A DNA stretch of 32,668 nt from Marinobacter sp. GTDB taxonomy: Bacteria; Pseudomonadota; Gammaproteobacteria; Pseudomonadales; Oleiphilaceae. Where the stretch lies: NCBI GenBank assembly GCA_029264995.1, contig JAJUKC010000026.1, positions 1-32,668 of the forward strand, written 5' to 3'. The position numbers and the translations under genes are program-made. Below the pieces are notes generated by a model, which worked only from the letters and a program-made list of their open reading frames with translations, did not search any database and was not told where the DNA came from. Positions 13,981-22,162 of this stretch are shown here, piece after piece. Numbering within the stretch: the stretch's first letter is position 1; each line of letters begins with the position of its first letter.

Positions 13981-15030
13981 TCAAAAATACAGGGTCTGTT
14001 CCGGCTTGCCCTGTTTCTCGGATTCTGCCGGTTCAACCGAATCCTCGGATGCCATCCGGGTCAGCTTCTCGCCGATCATGGTAGGCAGACCATCAGCCTG
14101 ATCCACCGCCAGCTCAATGGAACGGCGGCGAAGGTCCACATCCGGATGCTGCTGGCGGAAGCTCTCTACTTTTTCGAATACCTGAGCCCACAGGCGCTCC
14201 CGGTCGCGGGCCGAATAGTCCTCATGGGGCCGATGCACTTCCAGCCACACTTCGCCACCAGACATGCCGATCTTGACCGGCTCACGAATCACCTGAACCG
14301 GCGTGCCTTTCTCCACCTGATAGACAAACCGTGAGATGTCTTCGTTGTACATGCGGAAGCAGCCGTGACTGACCGGCATACCGACACCGAACTGTTTGTT
14401 GGTACCGTGAATGAGGTAGCCCTTCTCACTCAGCATGAGTGCATGGGTACCCAGGGGATTGCCCGGGCCGGGGGGAATCATTTTCGGCAGATAGTCGCCC
14501 GAGGCCTCGTACTCGGCACGAATGCTGGCCGGAGGGTACCAGGCCGGGGACTCCAGAGGCATGGTCACTTTGGCATTGGTCAGCGGCGAGGGGTTTTCCT
14601 CGGTGCCCACACCAACCGGATACACCTGCACACCACCATCTGGTGTGAAGTAATACAGCCGATACTCGGCCAGATTGATGACAATGCCCTTGCGCTCAAC
14701 GTCCGGGAGCACATACATGCGGGGCAGCGTGATCATGGTTCCTTCGCCCGGCAGCCAGGGATCAATACCGGGATTAGCCTTCACCAGTTCCAGGTACCCT
14801 AAGGCCAGTTTGTTGCCAATACCCGCGAAGGTGTCTTCATACACGGTATTGAACACCTGCAGCTCTCCGGCCAGGTCGCCGTCAGGCCGGAACGTGGGAA
14901 CCCGCGGGGACCGATCCGGCGCCTGCTCTGATGCCTCAGGTTCGCTTACCTCCCGGGCGGCCTGCACTGCGGACAACGGCCACAGCAGGCTGACACCGAA
15001 GACAACAAGCAACCAGCTTTTCCACTGCAT
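13981..15030 (-). CDS. LysM-YkuD L,D-transpeptidase (ErfK/YbiS-type)
   Basis: A 349-aa exported enzyme: signal peptide (about 1-24, ending AVQA), an acidic linker, a LysM-like peptidoglycan-binding segment (about 58-108, NTVYEDTFAGIGNKL ... LPGEGTMITLP), then the YkuD catalytic domain (about 113-255). The active site has HGTNKQFG (His208) and SHGCFRM with nucleophile Cys224, the full canonical motif. Such enzymes form 3-3 crosslinks or couple Lpp to peptidoglycan in the periplasm. A C-terminal extension of about 90 aa is charged and family-typical. I start at the ATG at 15030 (AGGGA 10 nt upstream, a proper signal peptide follows); the frame extends to 15054 without better signals. It is second in the run behind the manganese riboswitch, 52 nt after the exporter gene. 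Confidence 0.9.
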   Translation of the reverse strand: MQWKSWLLVVFGVSLLWPLSAVQAAREVSEPEASEQAPDRSPRVPTFRPDGDLAGELQVFNTVYEDTFAGIGNKLALGYLELVKANPGIDPWLPGEGTMITLPRMYVLPDVERKGIVINLAEYRLYYFTPDGGVQVYPVGVGTEENPSPLTNAKVTMPLESPAWYPPASIRAEYEASGDYLPKMIPPGPGNPLGTHALMLSEKGYLIHGTNKQFGVGMPVSHGCFRMYNEDISRFVYQVEKGTPVQVIREPVKIGMSGGEVWLEVHRPHEDYSARDRERLWAQVFEKVESFRQQHPDVDLRRRSIELAVDQADGLPTMIGEKLTRMASEDSVEPAESEKQGKPEQTLYF

Positions 15031-15082
15031 AACATTGGGTTCCCTTAACAACATTGCTCACACTCACTGACCGGCGCCCGGC

Positions 15083-15652
15083 TCAGGAGTTCATTACCGT
15101 GGCCCAGACCGTTACCCCGGCCAGGGCCACAAACAGAATGCTCGCGCTGATTCGTGCCATGGCCAGAGGCAGGCGTTCCATCAGCCAGCGACCCGCCATG
15201 ATAACCGGCACATTAGCCAACAGCATACCGACGGTTGTACCGATGATAACCCAGAATGTCTCGGTATACCTTGCCGCCAGAACCACCGTAGCAATCTGGG
15301 TTTTGTCGCCAATTTCCGCCAGGAAGAACATGATGGTGGTGGCCATAAAGGCCCCCATACCGAGGAATTTCGAGTCTTCCGAATCATCCTTGTCTGGAAT
15401 CAACAGCCACAGGGCAATGGCAACAAAGCTGACCGCCAGGATCCAGGGCAGCCAGGCCTCCGGAATCCATTGTGCGACCCACGCGCCGAGCCAGGCCGAC
15501 AAGGCATGGTTAAGCACGGTGGCAATCAGAATCCCGAGAATGATGGGGGTACGCTTGGCGTATCTGGCAACCAGAAAGAGAGACAGCAGCTGGGTTTTAT
15601 CGCCAATTTCAGCGATGGCAACGGCAAGCGTCGAAGCGAGAAAAGCATCCAT
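15083..15652 (-). CDS. TMEM165/GDT1-family (UPF0016) cation exporter, likely Mn2+
   Basis: A 189-aa six-helix inner-membrane protein made of two inverted repeats. Each carries the family signature E-x-G-D-K-T/S: AEIGDKTQ at residues 14-21 and again at 112-119. Family members (yeast Gdt1, cyanobacterial Mnx, Vibrio MneA) move Mn2+ (and Ca2+) out of the cytoplasm. The gene is preceded by a yybP-ykoY riboswitch, the manganese sensor, which strongly supports Mn2+ export here. The ATG at 15652 is preceded by GAGG at 9 nt, and that site sits next to the riboswitch's switching helix. It leads a run with L,D-transpeptidase, SDR, nfeD and slipin. Confidence 0.92.
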   Translation of the reverse strand: MDAFLASTLAVAIAEIGDKTQLLSLFLVARYAKRTPIILGILIATVLNHALSAWLGAWVAQWIPEAWLPWILAVSFVAIALWLLIPDKDDSEDSKFLGMGAFMATTIMFFLAEIGDKTQIATVVLAARYTETFWVIIGTTVGMLLANVPVIMAGRWLMERLPLAMARISASILFVALAGVTVWATVMNS

Positions 15653-15838
15653 TCAGTGGAACCTCAGGGCGGAGACAATTCAGACATGAGACAGCTCACC
15701 TTCCGCCCATTGGAGGTGATCTGCCTCAGGTCTTGCCAATTCCTGTTCAGGAACACGGTGGCCATGCAGATTGAGCTGCAAGTATGTTGACCACCATCTG
15801 CCCGGCTTGCCGGTGCAGAGGCTACTCCCCCGAAGGTG
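15653..15838 (-). promoter_or_regulatory. yybP-ykoY manganese riboswitch with translational expression platform
   Basis: The aptamer runs from 15838 to 15697. The perfect 7-bp P1 pairs CACCTTC (15838-15832) with GAAGGTG (15703-15697). The two conserved docking loops are present: GGGGAGTAGCC (15830-15820) and CAACATACT (15789-15781), followed by the downstream GGCAAGACC element (near 15737-15729) typical of the class. In the platform, GGGCGGA (15708-15702), which overlaps the 3' strand of P1, can instead pair over 7 bp with TCCGCCC (15673-15667), immediately beside the GAGG ribosome-binding site. Ligand-stabilised P1 would break that helix and expose the SD, turning the exporter on. No T tract is seen, so control looks translational rather than by termination. 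Confidence 0.9.
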
Positions 15839-15843
15839 CGGCC

Positions 15844-15872
15844 ATAGTAATGAATAGCGGCGGCCAAGGCAA
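15844..15872 (-). promoter_or_regulatory. Promoter of the riboswitch/GDT1 operon (-35 TTGCCT, 17-nt spacer, -10 TACTAT)
   Basis: On the minus strand TTGCCT (15872-15867) and TACTAT (15849-15844) are 17 nt apart. The predicted start, 6-7 nt beyond the -10, falls at the first base of the riboswitch P1 stem, which independently supports both calls. The promoter lies between the DHA2 transporter stop (15882) and the aptamer. Confidence 0.72.
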
Positions 15873-15881
15873 CTCCCGGCC

Positions 15882-17273
15882 TCAGGCCCGCATTTTCCAG
15901 ATCGGCACCGCCGCCAGCGCCACACAAAGCGCCACCAGCCACCAGGCCGATGCAAAGGCGGCAACGGTTGGCAGCCCACCTTCGTGTTCACCGAACTCGA
16001 TGGTGAGGGCGACGATATTCACCCCGAGCGCACCCCCCAGCTGGCGGGCGAAATTGATGGTGCTGGAGCCAGCGCCCAGCTGTTCCGGCGCCAGCGGGTT
16101 CAGAGCCCCGGTCGACAGCGCCGGCAGCATAAAGCCAATGCCAATTCGCCCGACAACTGCCCACAGTGCCAGCCAGACAAACCCGACCAGCGCCCCGGTA
16201 GCGGCAAACAGCACCGCCGAACAGGCAAACATGGCAATGCCAAACAATACCAGCCCCCGGGCACTGCGTTTGTCGGCAAGCCGGCCGGCGACGGGGAACA
16301 CCATGCCCAGCACGACGCCTGCCGGTAACATCAGCAAGCCCGCTTCCGTGGCTGAGAAGCCGAGGGAAGTCTGGACAAATAACGGGATCAGATAGGTAGA
16401 GCCGAACAGCGCCAGACCCAGTGCCATGGCGCCCAGGGTTGCGTACAGAAACACCGGCTCTCGCAGTAAGGCCAACCGGATAAGCGGGTGGGCGGCGCGA
16501 CGTTCACGTACGATAAACCCAATAATCAGAATCGCAGCCAACGCGCCCTGCCAGGCAATACGTACAGAGTCGCCGGGCCAGTTCTGCATTCGGTTGAGCG
16601 TTTCCAGGGAGACCGCAACCGCAGCACCCAGCAGAACCATACCGGGCAGATCGAACGCATAGGGAGCAGGGCGGGACCGTGGTGATGGCAGAAAGCGCAA
16701 GGCCATCCACACGCCCAGCAGTGTGACCGGTGCCGGCGCAAACATCACCCAGCGCCAGTGGAACTGATCCACCAGAAAGCCACCGAGAACCGGGCCCAGA
16801 GCCGGTGCCAGGATCACACCCATGCCATAGATGCCCATGGCGCGCCCGCGCTGGTCAGCCGGAAAAATCCGGAACACCAGGTACATGCCCATGGGCTGCA
16901 TCAGCCCGGCCATGGCCCCTTGCCCGATCCGGGCCACGATCAACAGTTCCGGCGTGGGCGCAAAGCCACCGGCAAGGGAGATCAGCGTGAACATGGCCAT
17001 GGCGGCACTGAGGGTCTTGCGGACTCCGAAGCGGTCCAGCAGCCAGGCCGAGGCCAGCATGGTGGTGGTCATGGCGGCAATGAAGCCGGTCGCCAGCCAG
17101 TGAACCTGGCCCTGCCGGATACTGAACTCCACCATGATGTCGTGCAGTGCAACGTTGACCACCGTGGCACTGAGCACTGTGGCCATAGTGCCGAGCACCA
17201 CGGTAAACACCGCCAGCCAACGCCAGCGGTCACCATATCGGGCTCGCAGGCCTTCTACGGACTGATCAGCCAA
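15882..17273 (-). CDS. DHA2-family (14-TMS) MFS multidrug transporter
   Basis: A 463-aa major facilitator of the EmrB/QacA branch: about 14 hydrophobic segments, motif A-like LLDRFGVRKTLSAAMA after the second helix (about 78-93), motif C-like GVILAPALGPVLGGFLVD (about 150-167) in helix 5 typical of drug:H+ antiporters, and a second motif-A copy GRLADKRSARGLVL. It probably exports a hydrophobic drug or metabolite by proton antiport. The MarR regulator gene lies immediately upstream with 3 nt between them, so both are one transcript and the regulator likely senses a transported compound. No EmrA-type membrane-fusion partner is adjacent. Substrate unknown. Confidence 0.88.
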   Translation of the reverse strand: MADQSVEGLRARYGDRWRWLAVFTVVLGTMATVLSATVVNVALHDIMVEFSIRQGQVHWLATGFIAAMTTTMLASAWLLDRFGVRKTLSAAMAMFTLISLAGGFAPTPELLIVARIGQGAMAGLMQPMGMYLVFRIFPADQRGRAMGIYGMGVILAPALGPVLGGFLVDQFHWRWVMFAPAPVTLLGVWMALRFLPSPRSRPAPYAFDLPGMVLLGAAVAVSLETLNRMQNWPGDSVRIAWQGALAAILIIGFIVRERRAAHPLIRLALLREPVFLYATLGAMALGLALFGSTYLIPLFVQTSLGFSATEAGLLMLPAGVVLGMVFPVAGRLADKRSARGLVLFGIAMFACSAVLFAATGALVGFVWLALWAVVGRIGIGFMLPALSTGALNPLAPEQLGAGSSTINFARQLGGALGVNIVALTIEFGEHEGGLPTVAAFASAWWLVALCVALAAVPIWKMRA

Positions 17274-17276
17274 GGC

Positions 17277-17702
17277 TCACTTCTGCTTCTCGGCGTTTTC
17301 CATGATTTTGTGGAAAACCTTGAGCGATGACTCGATATCTTTATCGGAAATGCCTTCAAGCATCTCTTCACGGAGTGTGGCCGCACGCTCTGACAATTCA
17401 TCCATGAACTCGACACCGGCCTTGGTCAGGTGCAGTCGACGGGCGCGACGATCGTTGGGGCACGGGCGGCGCTCAATCAGCCCCTGTTGCTCCAGACTAT
17501 CCAGCAAACGTACCAGGGTCGGGTTTTCGATGGCCATCAGGCTGGCCAGTTCGCGCTGGGTCAGGCCTTCACCACCTTGCTGCAGATACACCATGGTGCT
17601 CCAGCGAGCCTGGGTAACGCCCAGGTCTTTCAGGCGTTCATCCAGCATTTTGCGCCAGCGGCGGGTAACCCGGGCAACGGCAAACGGAAACTGATCTCTC
17701 AT
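17277..17702 (-). CDS. MarR-family transcriptional regulator
   Basis: A 141-aa winged-helix dimeric repressor. The MarR core is visible: LGVTQARWSTMVYLQQGGEGLTQ-type helices (about 27-49), the recognition region LASLMAIENPTLVRLLDSLEQQGLIERRPCPNDRRARRLHLT (about 52-93, hallmark D-x-R-x-R) and a C-terminal dimerisation helix. These regulators release DNA on binding phenolic or hydrophobic ligands. The gene is first in a two-gene unit with the DHA2 efflux pump, and an inverted repeat suited as its operator lies about 70-100 nt upstream. AGGAG 9 nt before the ATG supports the start. Confidence 0.92.
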   Translation of the reverse strand: MRDQFPFAVARVTRRWRKMLDERLKDLGVTQARWSTMVYLQQGGEGLTQRELASLMAIENPTLVRLLDSLEQQGLIERRPCPNDRRARRLHLTKAGVEFMDELSERAATLREEMLEGISDKDIESSLKVFHKIMENAEKQK

Positions 17703-17769
17703 GGTTCAATACTCCTGATGGTGATCCGGCATGGGACAAGCAAACGCCACCCCGAAAACCGACAAAAGA

Positions 17770-17800
17770 CTTACCTTATTGGAAATTCACCAATAGTAAG
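17770..17800. promoter_or_regulatory. Inverted-repeat operator upstream of the MarR-efflux unit
   Basis: CTTACCTTATTGG (17770-17782) and CCAATAGTAAG (17790-17800) form a dyad, with perfect TATTGG/CCAATA inner arms around a 7-nt spacer and matching outer CTTA/TAAG ends. Size and A+T-rich character fit a MarR-family operator; autoregulation of the unit is inferred. Confidence 0.6.
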
Positions 17801-17864
17801 CTAACCATTGAAATAAAAACAGATGTGAAGGCGAAAATATAATTGGGGATAACCGAAAGCTGCG

Positions 17865-19148
17865 TCAACCGGCCTGACGCAGCTCTTCCTGCATTTCTTC
17901 CACTTCCGGAGACTCGTGGAACTCGGTGTTCCGGGGATCCATCTCGGTCAGCACCGGTGAGGTTTCCGGCATGGCCGGAACGAAATGCTCCTGCTCTTCC
18001 ACCGGAACATCATCGGTGTGGCTGATTCGATAGCTGGTAATCACCGCCAGCACAAGCAGGAAACCGGCATTGCCATAGAACAGGCCGGCCGGGCCCAACA
18101 GGCTGATCAGCTCCGCCATGGCAATGGGGCCGATGACACTGCCAATACCGTAGCTCAGCAGCAAGGTTGCACTGGCGGAGACAATCCGGTTGCTGTCCAT
18201 ACGGTCGTTAGTGATCGCCACGGCGATCGGATAGATGGTGGCCGACAGGCCGGTGAACAGGCCCACCAACAGGGTCAACAACGCCAGGTTGCCGGCACCG
18301 AACACCGCCACACCGCCCGCGGAAGCCGCTGCGGCTACCGCCACCCAGAACATGACCCTGCGCCGGTCAAAGCGGTCGCACAGCCGCCCCAGCGGCCAGG
18401 CCAGCAGCATGGCCGCGACAATAGCGCTGGCCATGAAGGTAGAGGTGCGCGCCACATCCAGGCCAACCAGCGTGGCGTAAACCGGCCCAAGGGCATAAAA
18501 GCCACCGATCATCACACCGCAGATCAGCGCACCGGCAACACCGGAAAACGATTCTCGCGCCAGTTTGAACACCGACATGCGGCTGGCCTGTTCGATAACA
18601 GGGGCTTCCATCCGGGTTAGCGACAGCGGAATCAAGGCCAGCGTCAGCAACATGGCTGCCAGAGAGAATGGCAGGAAGTTGGCCGGGTCACCGACATTGA
18701 CAATCAACTGGCCGCCGGCGGCCGAGAGATAGAAGACAATCTGGTAGACTGCGAACAGCGCGCCACGGTTGGCGTTGGTGGCCCGGCTGGAAAACCAGCT
18801 CTCAATGACCACCAGTACACCGGCAATACTGAACCCGGACAGCACCCGCAGTACGGCCCAGAACACCATGGAAACGGCCATCGGATACATCAGGGCGGTG
18901 ACCGCCGCCATGGCTGCGAACACCGCAAAGGCCCGGATATGGCCAACCCTGCCGATAATCTTGTGCACATACAGGGTGCCAAGCACAAACCCGATGGAGT
19001 AGCACACCAGCACCCACCCGATCACGTCGGGCGAGACCTCTTCAATACTCAGGCGAATACCCAACAAGGTCATCAGAAAGGCGTTGCCACTGACCAGAAG
19101 TACAATGCTTAGTATCAGCGCTGATAAAGACGCAACCATTCGGGTCAT
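17865..19148 (-). CDS. MFS transporter (12-TMS, YcaD/UMF-like)
   Basis: A 427-aa major facilitator with 12 predicted hydrophobic segments. Landmarks are IGWVLVCYSIGFVLGTLYVHKIIGRVGHIRA (helix 2 and motif A-type loop, about 40-70), VIESWFSSRATNANRGALFAVYQ (about 112-134, the W-x-x-x-R-A-x-x-x-N-R-G signature of the YcaD-like group), and GRLCDRFDRRRVMFW in the mid-loop. The last 60 residues are an acidic cytoplasmic tail rich in Glu/Pro. Substrate unknown. I prefer the ATG at 19148 because the predicted transcription start lies near 19195, and the TTG at 19184 that opens the frame has no ribosome-binding site; the 19148 ATG also has only a weak one. Confidence 0.85.
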   Translation of the reverse strand: MTRMVASLSALILSIVLLVSGNAFLMTLLGIRLSIEEVSPDVIGWVLVCYSIGFVLGTLYVHKIIGRVGHIRAFAVFAAMAAVTALMYPMAVSMVFWAVLRVLSGFSIAGVLVVIESWFSSRATNANRGALFAVYQIVFYLSAAGGQLIVNVGDPANFLPFSLAAMLLTLALIPLSLTRMEAPVIEQASRMSVFKLARESFSGVAGALICGVMIGGFYALGPVYATLVGLDVARTSTFMASAIVAAMLLAWPLGRLCDRFDRRRVMFWVAVAAAASAGGVAVFGAGNLALLTLLVGLFTGLSATIYPIAVAITNDRMDSNRIVSASATLLLSYGIGSVIGPIAMAELISLLGPAGLFYGNAGFLLVLAVITSYRISHTDDVPVEEQEHFVPAMPETSPVLTEMDPRNTEFHESPEVEEMQEELRQAG

Positions 19149-19201
19149 CGGGAGTCTGCCTGTCGCAATTACAGTGGGTAACAAAAAGAAAAGATAGCAA
19201 C

Positions 19202-19231
19202 ATTATAGATTGTCTGCTGGCGAGCATTTAA
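19202..19231 (-). promoter_or_regulatory. Promoter of the MFS gene (-10 TATAAT)
   Basis: On the minus strand a consensus TATAAT (19207-19202) is preceded at 18 nt by TTAAAT (19231-19226). This predicts a start near 19195 and a leader of about 47 nt to the ATG at 19148. Confidence 0.5.
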
Positions 19232-19393
19232 CCAACCTCTTTATGGCCGCGCCACTAGGGAGTTGCCGAGACCCGGAACCCGCACTGGCAGGCCATTTGA
19301 CAATGTTTTACATTAATGGGTCGTAACAGACCCGATTGGCAGGAGCAGGTAACATATTTGCCATGCAATCTACTGGACCGTGAGCGCCTGGTT

Positions 19394-20296
19394 ATGAAGA
19401 AAACGGACTGGCCCATTCGTTGGGATCTACTGCTTCGCTATCGACTGATTGAAATCATTGCCCTGTGGGAAGGTCGGCTAACCACCAACCATATCTGTCA
19501 CAGCTTTGGTATCGGCCGGCAGCAGGCTTCCAAGGACATCAACACCTATCTGCGTGAACTGGCTCCGGGCAACCTGACCTACGACCGGCATCTGAAAGGC
19601 TATGTCCCGTCTGCCAATTTCAAGCCGGTGGTCACCCGGGGCGCCGTATCCGAGTATCAGGATCTTCTGGCCCGCCAGCAGAATCTGAGTGACACCTTCT
19701 CCGATCTTGAACTGGGCCTGCCCGGCAACGCCGTCATCCCGGAGGCCGCCCGCCATATAGAACCGGAAGTTATGCGGGCCGTGGTGACCGCCACCCGTTA
19801 TCATCGCCAGCTGAAGGCGAGCTACGTGTCACTGAGTCGCCCGGAGGCCGCCGAAAGTGTTCTGGAACCCCACGCTCTGGTCTGTGCCGGCAACAGCTGG
19901 CACGTTCGGGCCTGGTGCAGCGCCGACCGGGAATTCCGGGATTTTGCCCTGAGCCGCTTCCACGGCCGCATTGAAGCCCTGCGCCAGAAAGCCCGGCATA
20001 ACGCCCAGCAGGATGACGACTGGCAGCGGCAGGTGACACTGGAGATTACCCCGGATCAGCGCCTGACCGAGGCACAACAGCAGATCATCGCCCGCGACTA
20101 CGGCATGACCAATGGCCTGCTGCACATCGAAACCCGGGCAGCCCTGGCGCCCTATGTGCTGTCCCGACTGGGCATCACCTACGAAAACAGCCATCCGGAC
20201 CCGCTGGTTCAACAGCTCGAACTGGCCAACCCGGACCAGCTCGGTTTTGGCAGCAAACGCGAACGGGCACTCAAGGCGGTGGCCGGTCTCTGCTAG
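19394..20296 (+). CDS. HTH-WYL domain transcriptional regulator
   Basis: A 300-aa protein in the three-part architecture of WYL regulators: an N-terminal winged HTH (LLLRYRLIEIIALWEGRL ... GIGRQQASKDINTYLREL, about residues 13-60), a WYL ligand-sensing domain (about 120-205, with LEPHALVCAGNSWHVRAWC and FRDFALSRF), and a C-terminal WCX-like dimerisation part (about 215-295). BrxR and CapW, which repress phage-defence loci, share this layout, and single-domain relatives control other genes. No BREX or CBASS genes are next to it. Instead a secreted nuclease gene begins 9 nt after its stop, so it may regulate that gene. The ATG at 19394 is chosen from the family N-terminus; no strong SD is seen, and the frame is open to 19316. 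Confidence 0.82.
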   Translation: MKKTDWPIRWDLLLRYRLIEIIALWEGRLTTNHICHSFGIGRQQASKDINTYLRELAPGNLTYDRHLKGYVPSANFKPVVTRGAVSEYQDLLARQQNLSDTFSDLELGLPGNAVIPEAARHIEPEVMRAVVTATRYHRQLKASYVSLSRPEAAESVLEPHALVCAGNSWHVRAWCSADREFRDFALSRFHGRIEALRQKARHNAQQDDDWQRQVTLEITPDQRLTEAQQQIIARDYGMTNGLLHIETRAALAPYVLSRLGITYENSHPDPLVQQLELANPDQLGFGSKRERALKAVAGLC

Positions 20297-20305
20297 ACTG
20301 GCCCC

Positions 20306-22066
20306 GTGACCAGACCGCTCCAGACCTTTACTGCCCTTCTTTGCCTCGGGCTTGTGTTATCGGCGACGCCACTCCCGGCGCACGCCGATAGCCGCTGCGG
20401 TGCTTCCGCCACGCCCATCCATCAGGTACAGGGCACCGGTAACCAGTCCCCACTGGCCGGCCAAACCGTGACCGTAGAAGGCATACTTACCCTGGATTCC
20501 AGACAACCCGGCGGCTTTTCCGGCTTCTACCTGCAGCAGGCTGACCACCAGACCGATGGTGATCCCGCCACCTCCGAAGCACTGTTTGTCTATACCCGCA
20601 AAGCCGGTGGCACCGTGGGCCAGAGGGTGCGGGTTACCGGTACCGTCAAGGAGTATCACGGCCTGACCGAACTGGCTCCGGTGCACAGCCTTTCGGTCTG
20701 CGGCCAGGCAACCCTGCCAGCGCCGATCAACGTATCGCTACCCTGGTCGCAACCACCCGAAAGCCTGGAAAACATGCGGGTGCGTTTCGCTGAGCCTCTG
20801 ACCGTCATCGATAATTACAACCTGGCCCGATACGGCGAGCTGGCATTGGCGGCCAGCGATCAGGTGATTGCCACAGAACAGCTTTCACCGGGCCCCGCCG
20901 CCCGCAGGCGTGAACAGCAAAACCTGACGCAACGCGTCACCCTGGACGATGGCCTGGGCAAACAGAACCCGACGCCGGTGCCCTGGCTGTCAGAACGCGA
21001 TACCGTTCGGGCCGGCGATACCGTGTCCGAACTGGAGGGCGTACTTGATTACCGCTTTGGCCAGTGGCGGGTTCAACCGGGCTCTGTACCACGTTTCCAG
21101 GCCCGTAACCCCCGGCCACAAGCGCCGGCAAAATCAACGGACAGTATCCGGATCATGACCCTGAACCTGCAGAACTACTTCAATGGCGACGGGCAGGGCA
21201 AGGGCTTTCCCACGCCACGGGGTGCATCATCGCTCGAGCAGTTTCAGACCCAGAACCGTAAACTCGCCCGAACCATCCAGGACGCGCATCCTGACATCCT
21301 TGCCGTGACCGAACTGGAAAACGACGGTTATGGCCCCGACAGTGCAGCGGCAGGCCTGGCCCGGACGCTCGGCCCGGATTGGGCAGTCGTACAGACGCCG
21401 GGCCGGGACGGCAACGATGCCATCCGCACTGCCTTGCTGTATAGGGAATCCCGGATCCGCCCCACTGGCCCGGCTTACAGACCCAGACCAGGCGAACTTC
21501 CAGGCGCGTCCCGCCCGCCACTCGCCCAGGCATTCCGTGCCCGGGGAAGCGAGCTGACGTTCTGGGTGGTGGTACCACATCTGAAATCAAAATCCTGCCG
21601 GCATGCAGCGGCCCGAGAGCAGGATCAGGGCGACGGGCAGGGCTGCTACAACCGGCAGCGAACACTCAGCGCCAACGCCATCGTGACCTGGCTCCAGACA
21701 CTGGCCGGAGATCCTGGAGCCACACCCGTACTGATCACTGGCGACCTCAACAGCTATGCCCGCGAGGCGCCGGTCGAACGGTTCCAGGAAGCCGGTTTCA
21801 CCAGCCTGGTGCACCACTATCACCCTTGCCTGCCGCAGCAATGCGAGCACTACACTTACCGGTACCAGGGCCAGAAAGGCACACTTGATTATGCCCTCGC
21901 CAGCCCGGCGCTGATGCCATGGGTTGAGCAGGCGCAAACCTGGAACATCAACGCCGATGAGCCTCGGGCCCTGAGCTACCGTGAAGCCCCGGAGCAGACA
22001 GAACCCTGGCGCTCATCCGACCACAACCCCGTACTGACCGACCTGAACCTCACCCCCAACCACTGA
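20306..22066 (+). CDS. ExeM/NucH-family extracellular endonuclease
   Basis: A 586-aa secreted nuclease. It has a signal peptide (about 1-27, ending AHA), then an OB-fold nucleic-acid-binding module of the YhcR type (about 35-140: TPIHQVQGTGNQSPLAGQTVTVEGI ... GFYLQ; G-x-Y-L-Q hallmark). An endonuclease/exonuclease/phosphatase catalytic domain follows (about 280-580) with TLNLQNYFN near 284, TELEND near 335, ITGDLNSY near 476 and SSDHNPV near 569. Homologues degrade extracellular DNA for nutrient use or biofilm remodelling (Shewanella ExeM). Four Cys in the catalytic domain suggest disulfides. No rhombosortase/LPXTG-like C-terminal anchor is present. It starts with GTG 9 nt after the WYL gene's stop, which implies coupling. 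Confidence 0.9.
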   Translation: MTRPLQTFTALLCLGLVLSATPLPAHADSRCGASATPIHQVQGTGNQSPLAGQTVTVEGILTLDSRQPGGFSGFYLQQADHQTDGDPATSEALFVYTRKAGGTVGQRVRVTGTVKEYHGLTELAPVHSLSVCGQATLPAPINVSLPWSQPPESLENMRVRFAEPLTVIDNYNLARYGELALAASDQVIATEQLSPGPAARRREQQNLTQRVTLDDGLGKQNPTPVPWLSERDTVRAGDTVSELEGVLDYRFGQWRVQPGSVPRFQARNPRPQAPAKSTDSIRIMTLNLQNYFNGDGQGKGFPTPRGASSLEQFQTQNRKLARTIQDAHPDILAVTELENDGYGPDSAAAGLARTLGPDWAVVQTPGRDGNDAIRTALLYRESRIRPTGPAYRPRPGELPGASRPPLAQAFRARGSELTFWVVVPHLKSKSCRHAAAREQDQGDGQGCYNRQRTLSANAIVTWLQTLAGDPGATPVLITGDLNSYAREAPVERFQEAGFTSLVHHYHPCLPQQCEHYTYRYQGQKGTLDYALASPALMPWVEQAQTWNINADEPRALSYREAPEQTEPWRSSDHNPVLTDLNLTPNH

Positions 22067-22162
22067 CTTGCTGCGCCGCCTCCGGACTCCGGCAGCCAGG
22101 CAATAGCGCACGGCCCGGACCACGTTAAACTGACAAAGCATTCACAGTAATGAGGTGTACCC

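Noticed and set aside
15664..15942. Minus-strand 92-aa ORF between the DHA2 transporter and the GDT1 gene
   Set aside because: It runs through the riboswitch aptamer and the transporter's 3' end; the helices and loops of the yybP-ykoY element explain the sequence better, and it has no family match or ribosome-binding site.
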